Source of the DNA: Pseudomonas saponiphila
Lineage (GTDB): Bacteria; Pseudomonadota; Gammaproteobacteria; Pseudomonadales; Pseudomonadaceae
DNA: 64,000 nucleotides
Assembly (NCBI RefSeq): GCF_900105185.1
Contig: NZ_FNTJ01000002.1
Location: 1,488,001 to 1,552,000 of the forward strand
Reading direction: 5' to 3'
This document shows positions 9,116-18,859 of the stretch, in pieces. The position numbers and the translations under genes were made by a program. The notes below the pieces were generated by a model. That model was not told the DNA's origin. It searched no databases and was given only the letters and a program-made list of their open reading frames with translations. Each line of letters starts with the position of its first letter. Within the stretch, counting starts at the first letter, position 1.

Positions 9116-10240
9116 TTGCGTATCGCGTTACTGTTCTCGGCCTGGCTACTGAGTGTCAGCGTGCTGGCGGCGCCCAATGATCCGGCGACCCTGGATCGCA
9201 GCACCTGGCCGGAAAAACTCGACAATCCGACCCTGTTCGACGTCGCCTCGCGGGCCGAGATCCTCACCTTCGCCCGTGCCCTGCTGGTCAGCGAGGCCTG
9301 GGACGAGGCCTCGCTCAAACAGCGTCTGGGCCTGCGCATGATCAACATGGGGGCGATCAACGAGCTGCGCGAGCATCTCTGGGCACGCCTGCTGGAGAAC
9401 TACAACTTCGCCCAGCAGAGCTGCGATCAGGACGCTTCGTTCTGTTTCCTGGTGGAAAACATGCAGCAGTTGCGCAAGCAGGCCGGCAAGTTCCAGCTCG
9501 GCGAGGATTCCTACTACGCCCGTTGGGGTGAACCCAGCCGCAGCTTCCATGAGCAGTACCTGGATGAGTTGCTGCGCAAGGCGGCGTTGTCACCGCAGAC
9601 CAGCAGCGAGGTGCTGCGTTTCGGCGACTACGAGCGCAATGGCGACGAACTCAATGACCGGCTGTTCCTGCTGACTTTCGACAGCGCCGCCAACCTGGCA
9701 CCGGACAATACCCCCTGGCTCACCCATTACCTGCGCAAGGCCAATCTCAGCGGCACCTTCTTCGTGCTTGGCAACGACATCCAGAACCGTCTCGACAAGG
9801 CCTCGGTGGCCAGCCTGCAGTCGCTGTATTCCCGCCAGTGCGTTGGGGTCCAGGGCTGGGAGTTCCGCTCCCACAGCCACTGGCAGGACTGGCAGTATTC
9901 GATCCAGCGCAGCGCCGATCTGGTGAAGAGCAAGCTGCCGGAAAACTACGTGCCGCTGTTCCGCCCGCCCCTTGGCCAGCGTCGCGCCGACGCCGAGGGT
10001 TTCTTCAATGCCCAGGGCATGCAGGTGGCGCTGTGGGACATCGACGCCCAGGACGGCCCCGGCAAGCTCAAGGCCGAGGACAGCGGGCAAAGGGTGCTGA
10101 CGTTGATGCTGCTGTGGCGGCGCGGGGTGATTGCCTTCAATGCCAAGCAGGACGGGGTCAAGACCAGCCTGCCCTGGTTGCTGGCACAGACTGCGCAGAG
10201 CGGCATCGGTTGGGAAGACTGCCAGGATGCATTTCGCTGA
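9116..10240 (+). CDS. Secreted NodB-fold polysaccharide deacetylase-like protein
   Basis: 374 residues starting at a TTG (9116) with GGAGG eight bases upstream. A signal peptide (MRIALLFSAWLLSVSVLAA) directs it to the envelope. An all-helical N-terminal region (about 20-190) precedes a NodB/CE4-like barrel: LLTFDSAAN (motif 1), SHSHWQDW (motif 2), FRPPLGQRR (motif 3), LWDIDAQDG (motif 4). CE4 enzymes remove N- or O-acetyl groups from glycans. Motif 1 normally reads TFDDG and motif 2 H-S/T-x-x-H; here the metal-binding second Asp is Ser and the second His is not at +4, so activity is uncertain. Substrate unknown. A TATAGT at 9078-9083 could be its -10. Confidence 0.72.
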   Translation: MRIALLFSAWLLSVSVLAAPNDPATLDRSTWPEKLDNPTLFDVASRAEILTFARALLVSEAWDEASLKQRLGLRMINMGAINELREHLWARLLENYNFAQQSCDQDASFCFLVENMQQLRKQAGKFQLGEDSYYARWGEPSRSFHEQYLDELLRKAALSPQTSSEVLRFGDYERNGDELNDRLFLLTFDSAANLAPDNTPWLTHYLRKANLSGTFFVLGNDIQNRLDKASVASLQSLYSRQCVGVQGWEFRSHSHWQDWQYSIQRSADLVKSKLPENYVPLFRPPLGQRRADAEGFFNAQGMQVALWDIDAQDGPGKLKAEDSGQRVLTLMLLWRRGVIAFNAKQDGVKTSLPWLLAQTAQSGIGWEDCQDAFR

Positions 10241-10450
10241 AAGCGCCAAAGGCCCGGAAACACGGGGTGTGGGCGGGAAAGGGGGCGGATTTTTGCGGGA
10301 TTTCGAGGCGGGCGGACTTTCGACTTTAACGGTGAGCGGGCAGTGCGCCAAGGGCTTTTCGTCACTCTGAAAAATAAACATCAAAAAAGCGTCAAAGTGC
10401 GTTTTCCTGTCACGGTTTTTGGAGTATTACGAACTCAGACCGCCGAAACC
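10241..10450. other. Gap before the phoH leader (no gene)
   Basis: No coding sequence is visible. The stretch is A-rich around 10370-10390 (GAAAAATAAACATCAAAAAAG), where a phoH promoter could lie, but no clear -10/-35 pair was found and no strong terminator for the upstream gene was seen. Confidence 0.4.
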
Positions 10451-10560
10451 TGCGACACAGGTGGCGTCTCCCAAGACTCCTTGTGTGTGCAGGCCACCTG
10501 AACCCTCGCGGGTGAATTCGGTGGTCATTCGAGGCGCGATACCCCATGGTATTGCGTCGA
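10451..10560 (+). ncRNA. Candidate structured 5' leader of phoH
   Basis: About 110 bases hold four compact stems. CAGGTGGC (10458-10465) pairs with GCCACCTG (10493-10500), enclosing GTCT-CCCA-AGAC; next comes ACCC-TCGC-GGGT (10502-10513); then CGCGATACC-CCAT-GGTATTGCG (10535-10556). The last ends 30 bases before the phoH start codon. The density of perfect short stems with tetraloops is unlike the surrounding DNA and suggests a folded regulatory leader. No known riboswitch class was recognised. Confidence 0.45.
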
Positions 10561-10586
10561 CTGGCTCCCACATAAGGTGACCGAGT

Positions 10587-11981
10587 ATGGATGACCACGG
10601 ACGTAGCTCTTCTTCCAACCAGCCAATCCTTTATGTACTCGATACCAATGTATTGATTCACGATCCCAACGCCTTACTGAATTTCGAAGAACACCACGTC
10701 GCCATTCCCATGACCGTCCTTGAAGAGCTGGACAAGCTCAAGAGCGGGCATCACAGCGTGGCCGCCGAATGCCGTCAGGCGATCCGCCTGATCGACAAGA
10801 CCCTGGGCGAGGCCTCGCCCGAGGACGTCGAGCTGGGGGTGCCGATCCAGCGTGGCAAGAGCGGGCCCAAGGGCTTGCTGTCGATTCTGATGAGCAAGCG
10901 CAACGAGCCCAACAGCCTGTTGCCGGAGAACCTCAACGACAACATCATCATCAACCAGCTGATCGACCTGCACGCGCGCAACAAGGACCTGCCCGTGGTG
11001 CTGGTGACCAAAGACATCAACATGCGCCTCAAGGCACGGGCCTGCGGGATCGCCGCCGAGGACTACAGCACCGACCAGCTGGTGGACGACGTGTCCCTGC
11101 TGCCCAATGGTTTCCACAACATGAGCGGCTCGTTCTGGGACCGCGTGAGCAAGGTGGAAACCCGTCAGGATCACGGCCGCACCTGGCACCAGGTGCAGTT
11201 GATCGACAACCTGCCGGCGGTGCATATCAACGAATTCATCATCGATGAACAGGGCTTTGTCGGCTGGATCAAGGAAATCCGCGCCGATGTGCTGCTGATC
11301 CTCGACCTGCATCAGGAACCCCTGTTGCACCAGGAAGCCTGGGGCCTGAAACCGCGTGACATCTACCAGGGCCTGGCGCTGTACGCGCTGCTCGACCCGG
11401 ACATCCACCTGGTCAACCTGTCCGGCGCCGCCGGCTCCGGCAAGACCATCCTGGCCCTGGCCGCGGCCATCGAGCAGACCATGGTCAGCAAGCGCTACCG
11501 GCGCATCATCGCCACCCGCAGCGTGCAGGGGCTGGACCAGGAGATCGGCTTCCTGCCGGGCACCGAGGCGGAGAAGATGGAACCCTGGCTGGGCGCCATT
11601 ACCGACAACCTCGAAGCCCTGCACATGGACGACGAGAACACCCACGGCAGCGTCGACTACATCCTCAGCAAGGTGCCGTTGCAGTTCAAATCCCTGAACT
11701 ACATCCGCGGTCGCAGCTTCCAGCAGAGCCTGATCCTGATCGACGAATGCCAGAACCTCACCCCGCACCAGATGAAAACCATCATCACCCGTGCCGGCGC
11801 CGGTTCCAAAGTGGTGTGCCTGGGCAACCTGGCGCAGATCGATACCCCTTACCTGTCGGCCACCAGCTCGGGCCTGACCTACCTCACCGAACGCTTCAAG
11901 GACTTCCCCAACGGCGTGCACATCACCCTGCAAGGGGTGCCGCGCTCGATCCTGGCGGAGTACGCGGAGAGCCACCTGTAA
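10587..11981 (+). CDS. PhoH-family ATPase with N-terminal PIN domain
   Basis: 464 residues. A PIN nuclease-like domain (about 10-150) begins YVLDTNVLIHDP, with acidic residues D and E in EELDKLK further on. The C-terminal PhoH ATPase has Walker A GAAGSGKTILA (about 280) and Walker B SLILIDECQNL (about 380). PIN-PhoH proteins (PhoH2 type) are RNA helicase/ribonuclease enzymes in mycobacteria; the Pseudomonas role is not established. AAGGTGA lies seven bases before the ATG. The gene follows a hairpin-rich leader and ends just before a strong terminator. Confidence 0.9.
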   Translation: MDDHGRSSSSNQPILYVLDTNVLIHDPNALLNFEEHHVAIPMTVLEELDKLKSGHHSVAAECRQAIRLIDKTLGEASPEDVELGVPIQRGKSGPKGLLSILMSKRNEPNSLLPENLNDNIIINQLIDLHARNKDLPVVLVTKDINMRLKARACGIAAEDYSTDQLVDDVSLLPNGFHNMSGSFWDRVSKVETRQDHGRTWHQVQLIDNLPAVHINEFIIDEQGFVGWIKEIRADVLLILDLHQEPLLHQEAWGLKPRDIYQGLALYALLDPDIHLVNLSGAAGSGKTILALAAAIEQTMVSKRYRRIIATRSVQGLDQEIGFLPGTEAEKMEPWLGAITDNLEALHMDDENTHGSVDYILSKVPLQFKSLNYIRGRSFQQSLILIDECQNLTPHQMKTIITRAGAGSKVVCLGNLAQIDTPYLSATSSGLTYLTERFKDFPNGVHITLQGVPRSILAEYAESHL

Positions 11982-12000
11982 CTGCAACTACCTTCCAGCA

Positions 12001-12026
12001 CGGGCGGCCTTCGGGTCGCCCGTTTT
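12001..12026 (+). terminator. Intrinsic terminator of phoH
   Basis: CGGGCGGCC-TTCG-GGTCGCCCG (12001-12022) followed by TTTT. The TTCG tetraloop and T-run are typical of rho-independent termination; it lies 19 bases past the phoH stop. Confidence 0.8.
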
Positions 12027-12096
12027 GCATCCGGGCCCTGGCAACGGGTTATCCTGCACTCCCGCCGCCGAGCATTCCCCAGTTGGAAAACACCGG

Positions 12097-13014
12097 ATGA
12101 CCCGCGTTTCCCTGCGCAATATCGACCTGAATCTGCTGGTAATCCTCGATGCCTTGCTGACGGAAAAACACGTGACCCGCACCGGCGAGCGCCTGCACCT
12201 GAGCCAGCCGGCCATCAGTCATTCCCTGGGCAAGCTGCGGCTGCTACTGGATGATCCGCTGCTGATCCGCCAGGGCAACGAGGTGCTGCTCAGCCCGCTG
12301 GCCCGCAGCCTGCAGGCGCCCCTCAAGGAGATTCTCAGCCAGATCGAGACTTTGCTCGGCAAATCCCTGGACTTCGACCCAGCCACTTCCCAGCGGATCT
12401 TTCATTTGGCGATGTCGGATTACGCGGCGGCCATCGTCCTTCCTCGGTTGCTGGTGCGCCTGCGGGGCGAGGCGCCATTGATGCGCCTGGTGGTGACCCA
12501 GGGCAGCCGTCACCAGATGTCCGAGCAGATTGCCCAGGGCCAGATCGACCTGGCTCTGGGGGTGTTTCCCAGCCTCGGCGCGGAGATCGCCAAGGAGGTG
12601 CTGTTTGAAGAGACGTTCTCTTGCCTGGTGGATGGCAGCACCTTGGGCGCGGAGCAACGCCTGGACTTGAGCACCTATCTGGCGCGCCCTCATTTGCAGG
12701 TGTCGATGGACGGTTGCTTCAACGGGGAGGTCGATCAGTGCCTGGCAGACGAAGGCCTGCAGCGGCAGATTGCGGTCAGCGTGCCGCATTGGGGGGCGGC
12801 GCCGAACATGATCCGCGGCACCGACCTGATCCTCACCGTGGCCGGTCGCACCCTGGACGAGATCCCGCTGCAGCAGGGACTGCTGCGCTTGACTCCGCCG
12901 CTGAACATTGCGCCCTTCAAGTTCGTGCAGATCTGGCATTCGCGTTTCAGCGATGACCTGGCGCATCGCTGGTTGCGTGATCAGGTCAGGCTGGCCAGCG
13001 TGGCCCGTGGCTGA
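12097..13014 (+). CDS. LysR-family transcriptional regulator
   Basis: 305 residues from the ATG at 12097 (MTRVSLRNIDLNLLVILDAL); an earlier in-frame ATG at 12025 overlaps the phoH terminator and adds non-LysR sequence. The winged helix-turn-helix (about 8-67) has the family signature RTGERLHLSQPAISHSLGKL, followed by a periplasmic-binding-protein-like effector domain of the NodD/PcpR subtype (DLNLLVILDALL start). Target and ligand are not evident. It is convergent with the DMT-type gene that follows, with nine bases between stops. Confidence 0.88.
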   Translation: MTRVSLRNIDLNLLVILDALLTEKHVTRTGERLHLSQPAISHSLGKLRLLLDDPLLIRQGNEVLLSPLARSLQAPLKEILSQIETLLGKSLDFDPATSQRIFHLAMSDYAAAIVLPRLLVRLRGEAPLMRLVVTQGSRHQMSEQIAQGQIDLALGVFPSLGAEIAKEVLFEETFSCLVDGSTLGAEQRLDLSTYLARPHLQVSMDGCFNGEVDQCLADEGLQRQIAVSVPHWGAAPNMIRGTDLILTVAGRTLDEIPLQQGLLRLTPPLNIAPFKFVQIWHSRFSDDLAHRWLRDQVRLASVARG

Positions 13015-13023
13015 GGTGGCGTC

Positions 13024-13470
13024 TCAGCCACGGGTAGTAATGACGAAGCCGCCGATCACTACCAGCACGCCGATCAGCTTCTGCAGGCTGATGTCCTTGC
13101 GTGGCAGCCCCACCAGCCCGAAGTAGTCGATGATCAGCGAGATCAGCAACTGGCCGATGATCACCACCATGATGAAGTTCAGCGCCCCCAGGCGCGGCGC
13201 CATCAACAGCGCGACGGTGATGTAGAGCACCCCGGCCAGGCCGCCCATCCAGATCCACCAGGGGCCTTGCAGCGCGGCCATGAGATTGGGCTTGGGCACC
13301 TTGATGAACAGCAGCAGGCCCCCCAGCACCAGCAGGCTGACCAGCAGCGACACACCGGTGGCCCACAGCGGGTGCCCCAGCAGGGTACCCAGGCGGGCAT
13401 TGGTCCCGGCCTGCAGGGGCACGGCGAAACCGGCGAGCAGGCTGAGCAGGATCGAAACGAACAAGGCCAT
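13024..13470 (-). CDS. DMT-family (YdcZ/DUF606) small membrane transporter
   Basis: 148 residues from the ATG at 13470 (MALFVSILLSLLAGF), with AGGAG eight bases upstream; the longer in-frame form from 13518 is not favoured. Five hydrophobic segments, in the order N-terminal SILLSLLAGFAVPLQAG, VSLLVSLLVLGGLLLF, GGLAGVLYITVALLM, IMVVIIGQLLISLII, and GVLVVIGGFVIT. This is the half-size DUF606 group of the drug/metabolite transporter superfamily, which acts as dimers or with a partner. Substrate unknown. Confidence 0.85.
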   Translation of the reverse strand: MALFVSILLSLLAGFAVPLQAGTNARLGTLLGHPLWATGVSLLVSLLVLGGLLLFIKVPKPNLMAALQGPWWIWMGGLAGVLYITVALLMAPRLGALNFIMVVIIGQLLISLIIDYFGLVGLPRKDISLQKLIGVLVVIGGFVITTRG

Positions 13471-13649
13471 GAAGCGAGCTCCTCTTGTGGATGTTGGCGC
13501 TGTTGTACGTTTATCCACGGCCGGGCTCCAATTCGTTGTTCTGATGCGGGATATTCGTCGGGCTGATTGCCGGTTGGCGCGGGCAGATGCCCCGTGCGAA
13601 AAATTGACCCGCAGGTTTACAATCGGCCCACCTGATCAGGAGTAACGCC

Positions 13650-14123
13650 GTGCTGACTCATCTCGATTCCCAAGGGCGCGCCAATATGGTCGACGTCACC
13701 GACAAGGCCGTGACCTTTCGCGAGGCGGCGGCCGAAGCGCGGGTGCGCATGCTCCCGCAAACCCTGCAGATGATCGTTAGTGGCGGTCACCCCAAGGGCG
13801 ATGTATTTGCCGTGGCCCGCATCGCCGGTATCCAGGCGGCAAAGAAGACCAGTGACCTGATTCCCCTGTGTCATCCGCTGATGCTGACCAGCGTCAAGGT
13901 CGAACTCAGTGCCCAGGGCGAGGACAGCGTGCACATCCTGGCGCGTTGCAAGCTGTCGGGGCAGACCGGGGTGGAAATGGAGGCGTTGACCGCGGCCAGT
14001 GTCGCCGCGCTGACCATCTATGACATGTGCAAGGCCGTGGATCGCGGCATGATCATCGAAGGCGTGCGGGTGCTGGAGAAAACCGGTGGCAAGAGCGGCG
14101 AATACCGGGTGGCTGACGCATGA
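13650..14123 (+). CDS. moaC: MoaC, cyclic pyranopterin monophosphate synthase
   Basis: 157 residues from a GTG at 13650 with CAGGAG eight bases upstream. Hallmarks: [14 protein letters not shown] near the start, [19 protein letters not shown] (the conserved K and HP residues), and [20 protein letters not shown]. With MoaA it turns GTP into cPMP, the first step of molybdenum cofactor synthesis. The stop overlaps the moaD ATG by four bases; moaC, moaD and moaE form a tight operon. Confidence 0.96.
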   Translation: MLTHLDSQGRANMVDVTDKAVTFREAAAEARVRMLPQTLQMIVSGGHPKGDVFAVARIAGIQAAKKTSDLIPLCHPLMLTSVKVELSAQGEDSVHILARCKLSGQTGVEMEALTAASVAALTIYDMCKAVDRGMIIEGVRVLEKTGGKSGEYRVADA

Positions 14124-14362
14124 AGATCTCGGTGAAGTTCTTTGCCCGTTACCGTGAGGCCCTGGGGCTCGATGGCCTGCTTGTCGAGGGTGACTTTGCC
14201 TGTGTCGACGATGTGCGCCAGGCGCTGCTGTCCCGCGAGGGCGCCAGCGTATTGGCCGAACAGAACCTGATGTGCGCCCGCAACGAAGAGCTGTGCCAGT
14301 TGGACGAGCCCCTGGCGGACGGCGATGAAGTGGCGTTCTTTCCCACCGTGACCGGAGGCTGA
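14120..14362 (+). CDS. moaD: MoaD, molybdopterin synthase small subunit
   Basis: 80 residues with a beta-grasp pattern and the essential C-terminal Gly-Gly (FFPTVTGG), which is thiocarboxylated to deliver sulfur to cPMP. It starts inside the moaC stop (ATGA) and ends one base before moaE. Confidence 0.95.
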   Translation: MKISVKFFARYREALGLDGLLVEGDFACVDDVRQALLSREGASVLAEQNLMCARNEELCQLDEPLADGDEVAFFPTVTGG

Positions 14363-14363
14363 G

Positions 14364-14816
14364 ATGGCGATCCGTGTGCAATCCGCGGCCTTCGATCCCG
14401 GCGCCGAAGTCAACGCCATGCACGCCGCCAATACCGGCGTCGGCGCGGTGGTCAGCTTTGTCGGTTACGTGCGCGACTTCAATGACGGCCAGGATGTCCA
14501 TGGCATGTTCCTTGAGCACTATCCGGGCATGACCGAAAAGGCCTTGGGCAAGATCGCGGCCGAAGCCCAGCAGCGCTGGCCGCTGTTGCAACTGGAGGTG
14601 CTGCACCGCATTGGCGCCCTGGAGCCGGGCGAGCCGATTGTCTTCGTCGGCGCGGCCAGTGCCCATCGTCAGGCCGCCTTTGATGCCTGTGCCTTTGTCA
14701 TGGACTACCTGAAGACCCGTGCGCCGTTCTGGAAAAAGGAAAACACCGTCGACGGCCCGCGTTGGGTCGAGGGCCGCGACAGTGACCACGCTGCGGCCGA
14801 GCGCTGGAACGAGTAA
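14364..14816 (+). CDS. moaE: MoaE, molybdopterin synthase large subunit
   Basis: 150 residues. It has the family segments VVSFVGYVRDFNDGQDV, LEHYPGMTEKAL, VLHRIGALEPGEP, and the catalytic lysine region FWKKENTVDGPRWVEG. It pairs with MoaD to put two sulfurs into precursor Z. It is the last gene of the moaCDE operon and is followed by a GC-rich hairpin. Confidence 0.96.
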   Translation: MAIRVQSAAFDPGAEVNAMHAANTGVGAVVSFVGYVRDFNDGQDVHGMFLEHYPGMTEKALGKIAAEAQQRWPLLQLEVLHRIGALEPGEPIVFVGAASAHRQAAFDACAFVMDYLKTRAPFWKKENTVDGPRWVEGRDSDHAAAERWNE

Positions 14817-14831
14817 TCCCCTGATGCTTGT

Positions 14832-14852
14832 CGGCGGGGCTTGAGCCCGCCG
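14832..14852 (+). terminator. Possible terminator after moaE
   Basis: CGGCGGG (14832-14838) pairs with CCCGCCG (14846-14852) around a seven-base loop, 16 bases past the moaE stop. There is no T-run, so it may only stabilise the 3' end. Confidence 0.4.
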
Positions 14853-15035
14853 CAATCCAACCTTCAATCGACTGCGACCGTTCCCGCCGACCGCTGGGGA
14901 CAAGTCGCTGCGCGCGCCGTTGACGATGTGTACGTAAAAGTCCAGTATGGATTTACAAGTACAAATACAGTGTTCTTCCGTTTCACCTCTTCCTTCTGTC
15001 TTGCCAAACCAACAACAACCCGCGAGAGAACGAAC

Positions 15036-15812
15036 ATGAAAAAATTCCCCCTCATCAGTGGCCTGGCCTTGAGCCTGTTGGCGTGCAGCAGCCTGATGGC
15101 TGCCGAGAAAACCCTGCGCCTGGGCATCGAGGCGGCGTATCCGCCGTTCGCCTTCAAGACCGCCGACGGCAAGATCGGTGGTTTCGATTACGACATCGGC
15201 AATGCCTTGTGCGCGCAGATGCAGGTCAAGTGCGAGTGGATCGAGGGCGAGTTCGACGGCCTGATCCCTTCGTTGAAAGTGAAGAAGATCGACGCTGCGC
15301 TGTCTTCCATGACCATTACCGCGGAACGCCGCAAATCGGTGGATTTCACCCACAAGTACTACTTCACCTCGTCGCGCCTGGTGATGAAGAAGGGCGCGGT
15401 GGTGGATGACCAGTACGCCAGCCTCAAGGGCAAGACCGTGGGCGTGCAGCGTTCCACCACCACTGATCGCTTCGCGACGGAAGTCTTCGAGCCCAAGGGC
15501 ATCAAGGTGGTGCGCTACAGCAACAACGAAGAGATCTACATGGACCTGGCGGCCGGGCGCCTGGACGCGATCTTCGCCGACACCATTCCCCTGGATGATT
15601 TCCTGTCGATGCCACGGGGCGCCGACTACGCCTTTGTCGGGCCTGAGTTGAAAGATCCGAAGTATGTTGGCGAGGGCGCGGGGATCGCGGTGCGCAAGGG
15701 CAACAGTGAGCTGGTGAGCGAGTTGAACAAGGCCATCGATGAGATTCGCGCCAAGGGCGAGTATCAGAAGATCCAGGCCAAGTACTTCAAGTCGGATATC
15801 TATGGGGATTGA
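15036..15812 (+). CDS. Periplasmic basic amino-acid binding protein (ArgT/HisJ-like)
   Basis: 258 residues from the ATG at 15036; the longer in-frame form from 14841 lacks a signal peptide. Signal peptide [23 protein letters not shown] is followed by the SBP-3 fold: [46 protein letters not shown]. This resembles lysine/arginine/ornithine-binding proteins. No permease or ATPase gene is beside it. It is convergent with dauR and sits next to dauBAR, as the corresponding binding protein does in P. aeruginosa, so D- or L-arginine is a reasonable ligand guess. Confidence 0.9.
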   Translation: MKKFPLISGLALSLLACSSLMAAEKTLRLGIEAAYPPFAFKTADGKIGGFDYDIGNALCAQMQVKCEWIEGEFDGLIPSLKVKKIDAALSSMTITAERRKSVDFTHKYYFTSSRLVMKKGAVVDDQYASLKGKTVGVQRSTTTDRFATEVFEPKGIKVVRYSNNEEIYMDLAAGRLDAIFADTIPLDDFLSMPRGADYAFVGPELKDPKYVGEGAGIAVRKGNSELVSELNKAIDEIRAKGEYQKIQAKYFKSDIYGD

Positions 15813-15832
15813 GGCTGTTTGGCGTTCTTGAG

Positions 15833-15900
15833 GACGCCTTCGCGAGCAAGCTCGCTCCTACGGAAATGGCCTCGTCCCCTGTAGGAGCGAGCTCGCGAAC
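15833..15900. repeat. REP pair between the binding-protein gene and dauR
   Basis: CGCGAGCAAGCTCGCTCCTAC (15841-15861) and the inverse GTAGGAGCGAGCTCGCG (15881-15897). It fills the 90-base gap between two convergent stop codons, a common REP setting, and can act as a bidirectional hairpin barrier. Confidence 0.87.
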
Positions 15901-15902
15901 CT

Positions 15903-16532
15903 TTACTGTTCCTTCAATTCCTTCAGGTGCTTGTACACCGTTGCCCGGCCCATGTTCAGCACGTTGGCCACATAGTTCGAAGCGCTCTTGCCCTTGAAGG
16001 CGCCCTCGGCGTGCAGCGCCAGTACCAGCTCGCGCTTGTGGTCGCGGGTCAGCAGGTTCAGCCCCAGTTGGCGTTCGCGCAGCCAGTTGTGCAGGAAGGT
16101 GTTGATGCGCTCTTGCCAGTCATCACGGAACAGCGAGTCGGGCTGGGGAATCAGTTTGCTCGGCGAGAGAAACAGGTCCAGCGCCGCCTTGGCGTTTTCG
16201 AACAGGGAAATATTCAGGTTGATGCACAGCACGGCCATTGGCTGGCCCTGGCTGTCGCGCAGCACGCTGCTCAGGCTGCGGATCTTCTGCCCGTCCCAGT
16301 TGAGCTTTTCATAGGGGCCGATGTTGCGCTCACTGCTGTCGCCACTGAGCAGGTCTTCCAGGGCCGCATCGTCGCCCACTTCGCGCTTGGACAGGTTGTT
16401 GGCGATGTAGTCGATCTTCTGCGTGCGCAGGTCGTGGAGCACCACCTCGGCGTGAGGGAAAAACAGTGTGGCAATGGCATCGGCTATCGCCCGGAAATTG
16501 TCCAGGGCGGGGTCCTTCGCGGGTGAGGTCAT
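15903..16532 (-). CDS. dauR: DauR, regulator of D-arginine catabolism (YheO-like PAS + HTH)
   Basis: 209 residues from the ATG at 16532, with GGAG nine bases upstream; an ATG at 16553 would add seven residues. An N-terminal YheO-like PAS domain (about 10-120, with LFFPHAEVVLHDL and GQPMAVLCINLNIS) precedes a C-terminal HTH_22 domain (ASNYVANVLNMGRATVYKHLKEL). In P. aeruginosa DauR represses dauBAR and responds to 2-ketoarginine. It ends the dauB-dauA-dauR cluster, 90 bases after dauA. A palindrome over the dauB promoter is its likely target. Confidence 0.87.
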   Translation of the reverse strand: MTSPAKDPALDNFRAIADAIATLFFPHAEVVLHDLRTQKIDYIANNLSKREVGDDAALEDLLSGDSSERNIGPYEKLNWDGQKIRSLSSVLRDSQGQPMAVLCINLNISLFENAKAALDLFLSPSKLIPQPDSLFRDDWQERINTFLHNWLRERQLGLNLLTRDHKRELVLALHAEGAFKGKSASNYVANVLNMGRATVYKHLKELKEQ

Positions 16533-16622
16533 GGGTCTTACTCCAGGCGGCATCGGCGCCCGCCGTCAGCGGGCGCAGGGAGTGTGCCGCAATCGCTGGG
16601 GCACGTCATCCTGAGGGCGTTT

Positions 16623-18738
<2,116 letters not shown>

Positions 18739-18758
18739 GCAAGGGCTCCCATCAAGTT

Positions 18759-18803
18759 AAACTAATTTGTCCATTATGGACTTTTAGTTTTGTCGGGCAA
18801 TAT
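18759..18803 (-). promoter_or_regulatory. dauB promoter with overlapping palindromic operator
   Basis: Minus strand: TTGCCC (about 18801-18796), 16-base spacer, CATAAT (18779-18774), a fair sigma-70 promoter. A long inverted repeat (18759-18790) covers the -10: AAACTAA, then the perfect core GTCCATTATGGAC (18769-18781), then TTAGTTT. A repressor bound here would block RNA polymerase; DauR, encoded in the same cluster, is the obvious candidate. Confidence 0.6.
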
Positions 18804-18809
18804 CCAGGC

Positions 18810-18846
18810 AAAAAAAAACGCAGCCGGTGATGGGCTGCGTTTTTTC
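18810..18846 (-). terminator. Intrinsic terminator of rhlB
   Basis: CGCAGCC (18819-18825) pairs with GGCTGCG (18833-18839); on the minus strand nine Ts follow, and on the plus strand six Ts follow, so it can work both ways. It lies 14 bases past the rhlB stop. Confidence 0.88.
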
Positions 18847-18859
18847 GGTGCGTCGGTTA

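Noticed and set aside
8836..9360. Minus-strand ORF across the REP pair and into the deacetylase-like gene
   Set aside because: It is made largely of REP sequence and antisense to a gene with a clear signal peptide.
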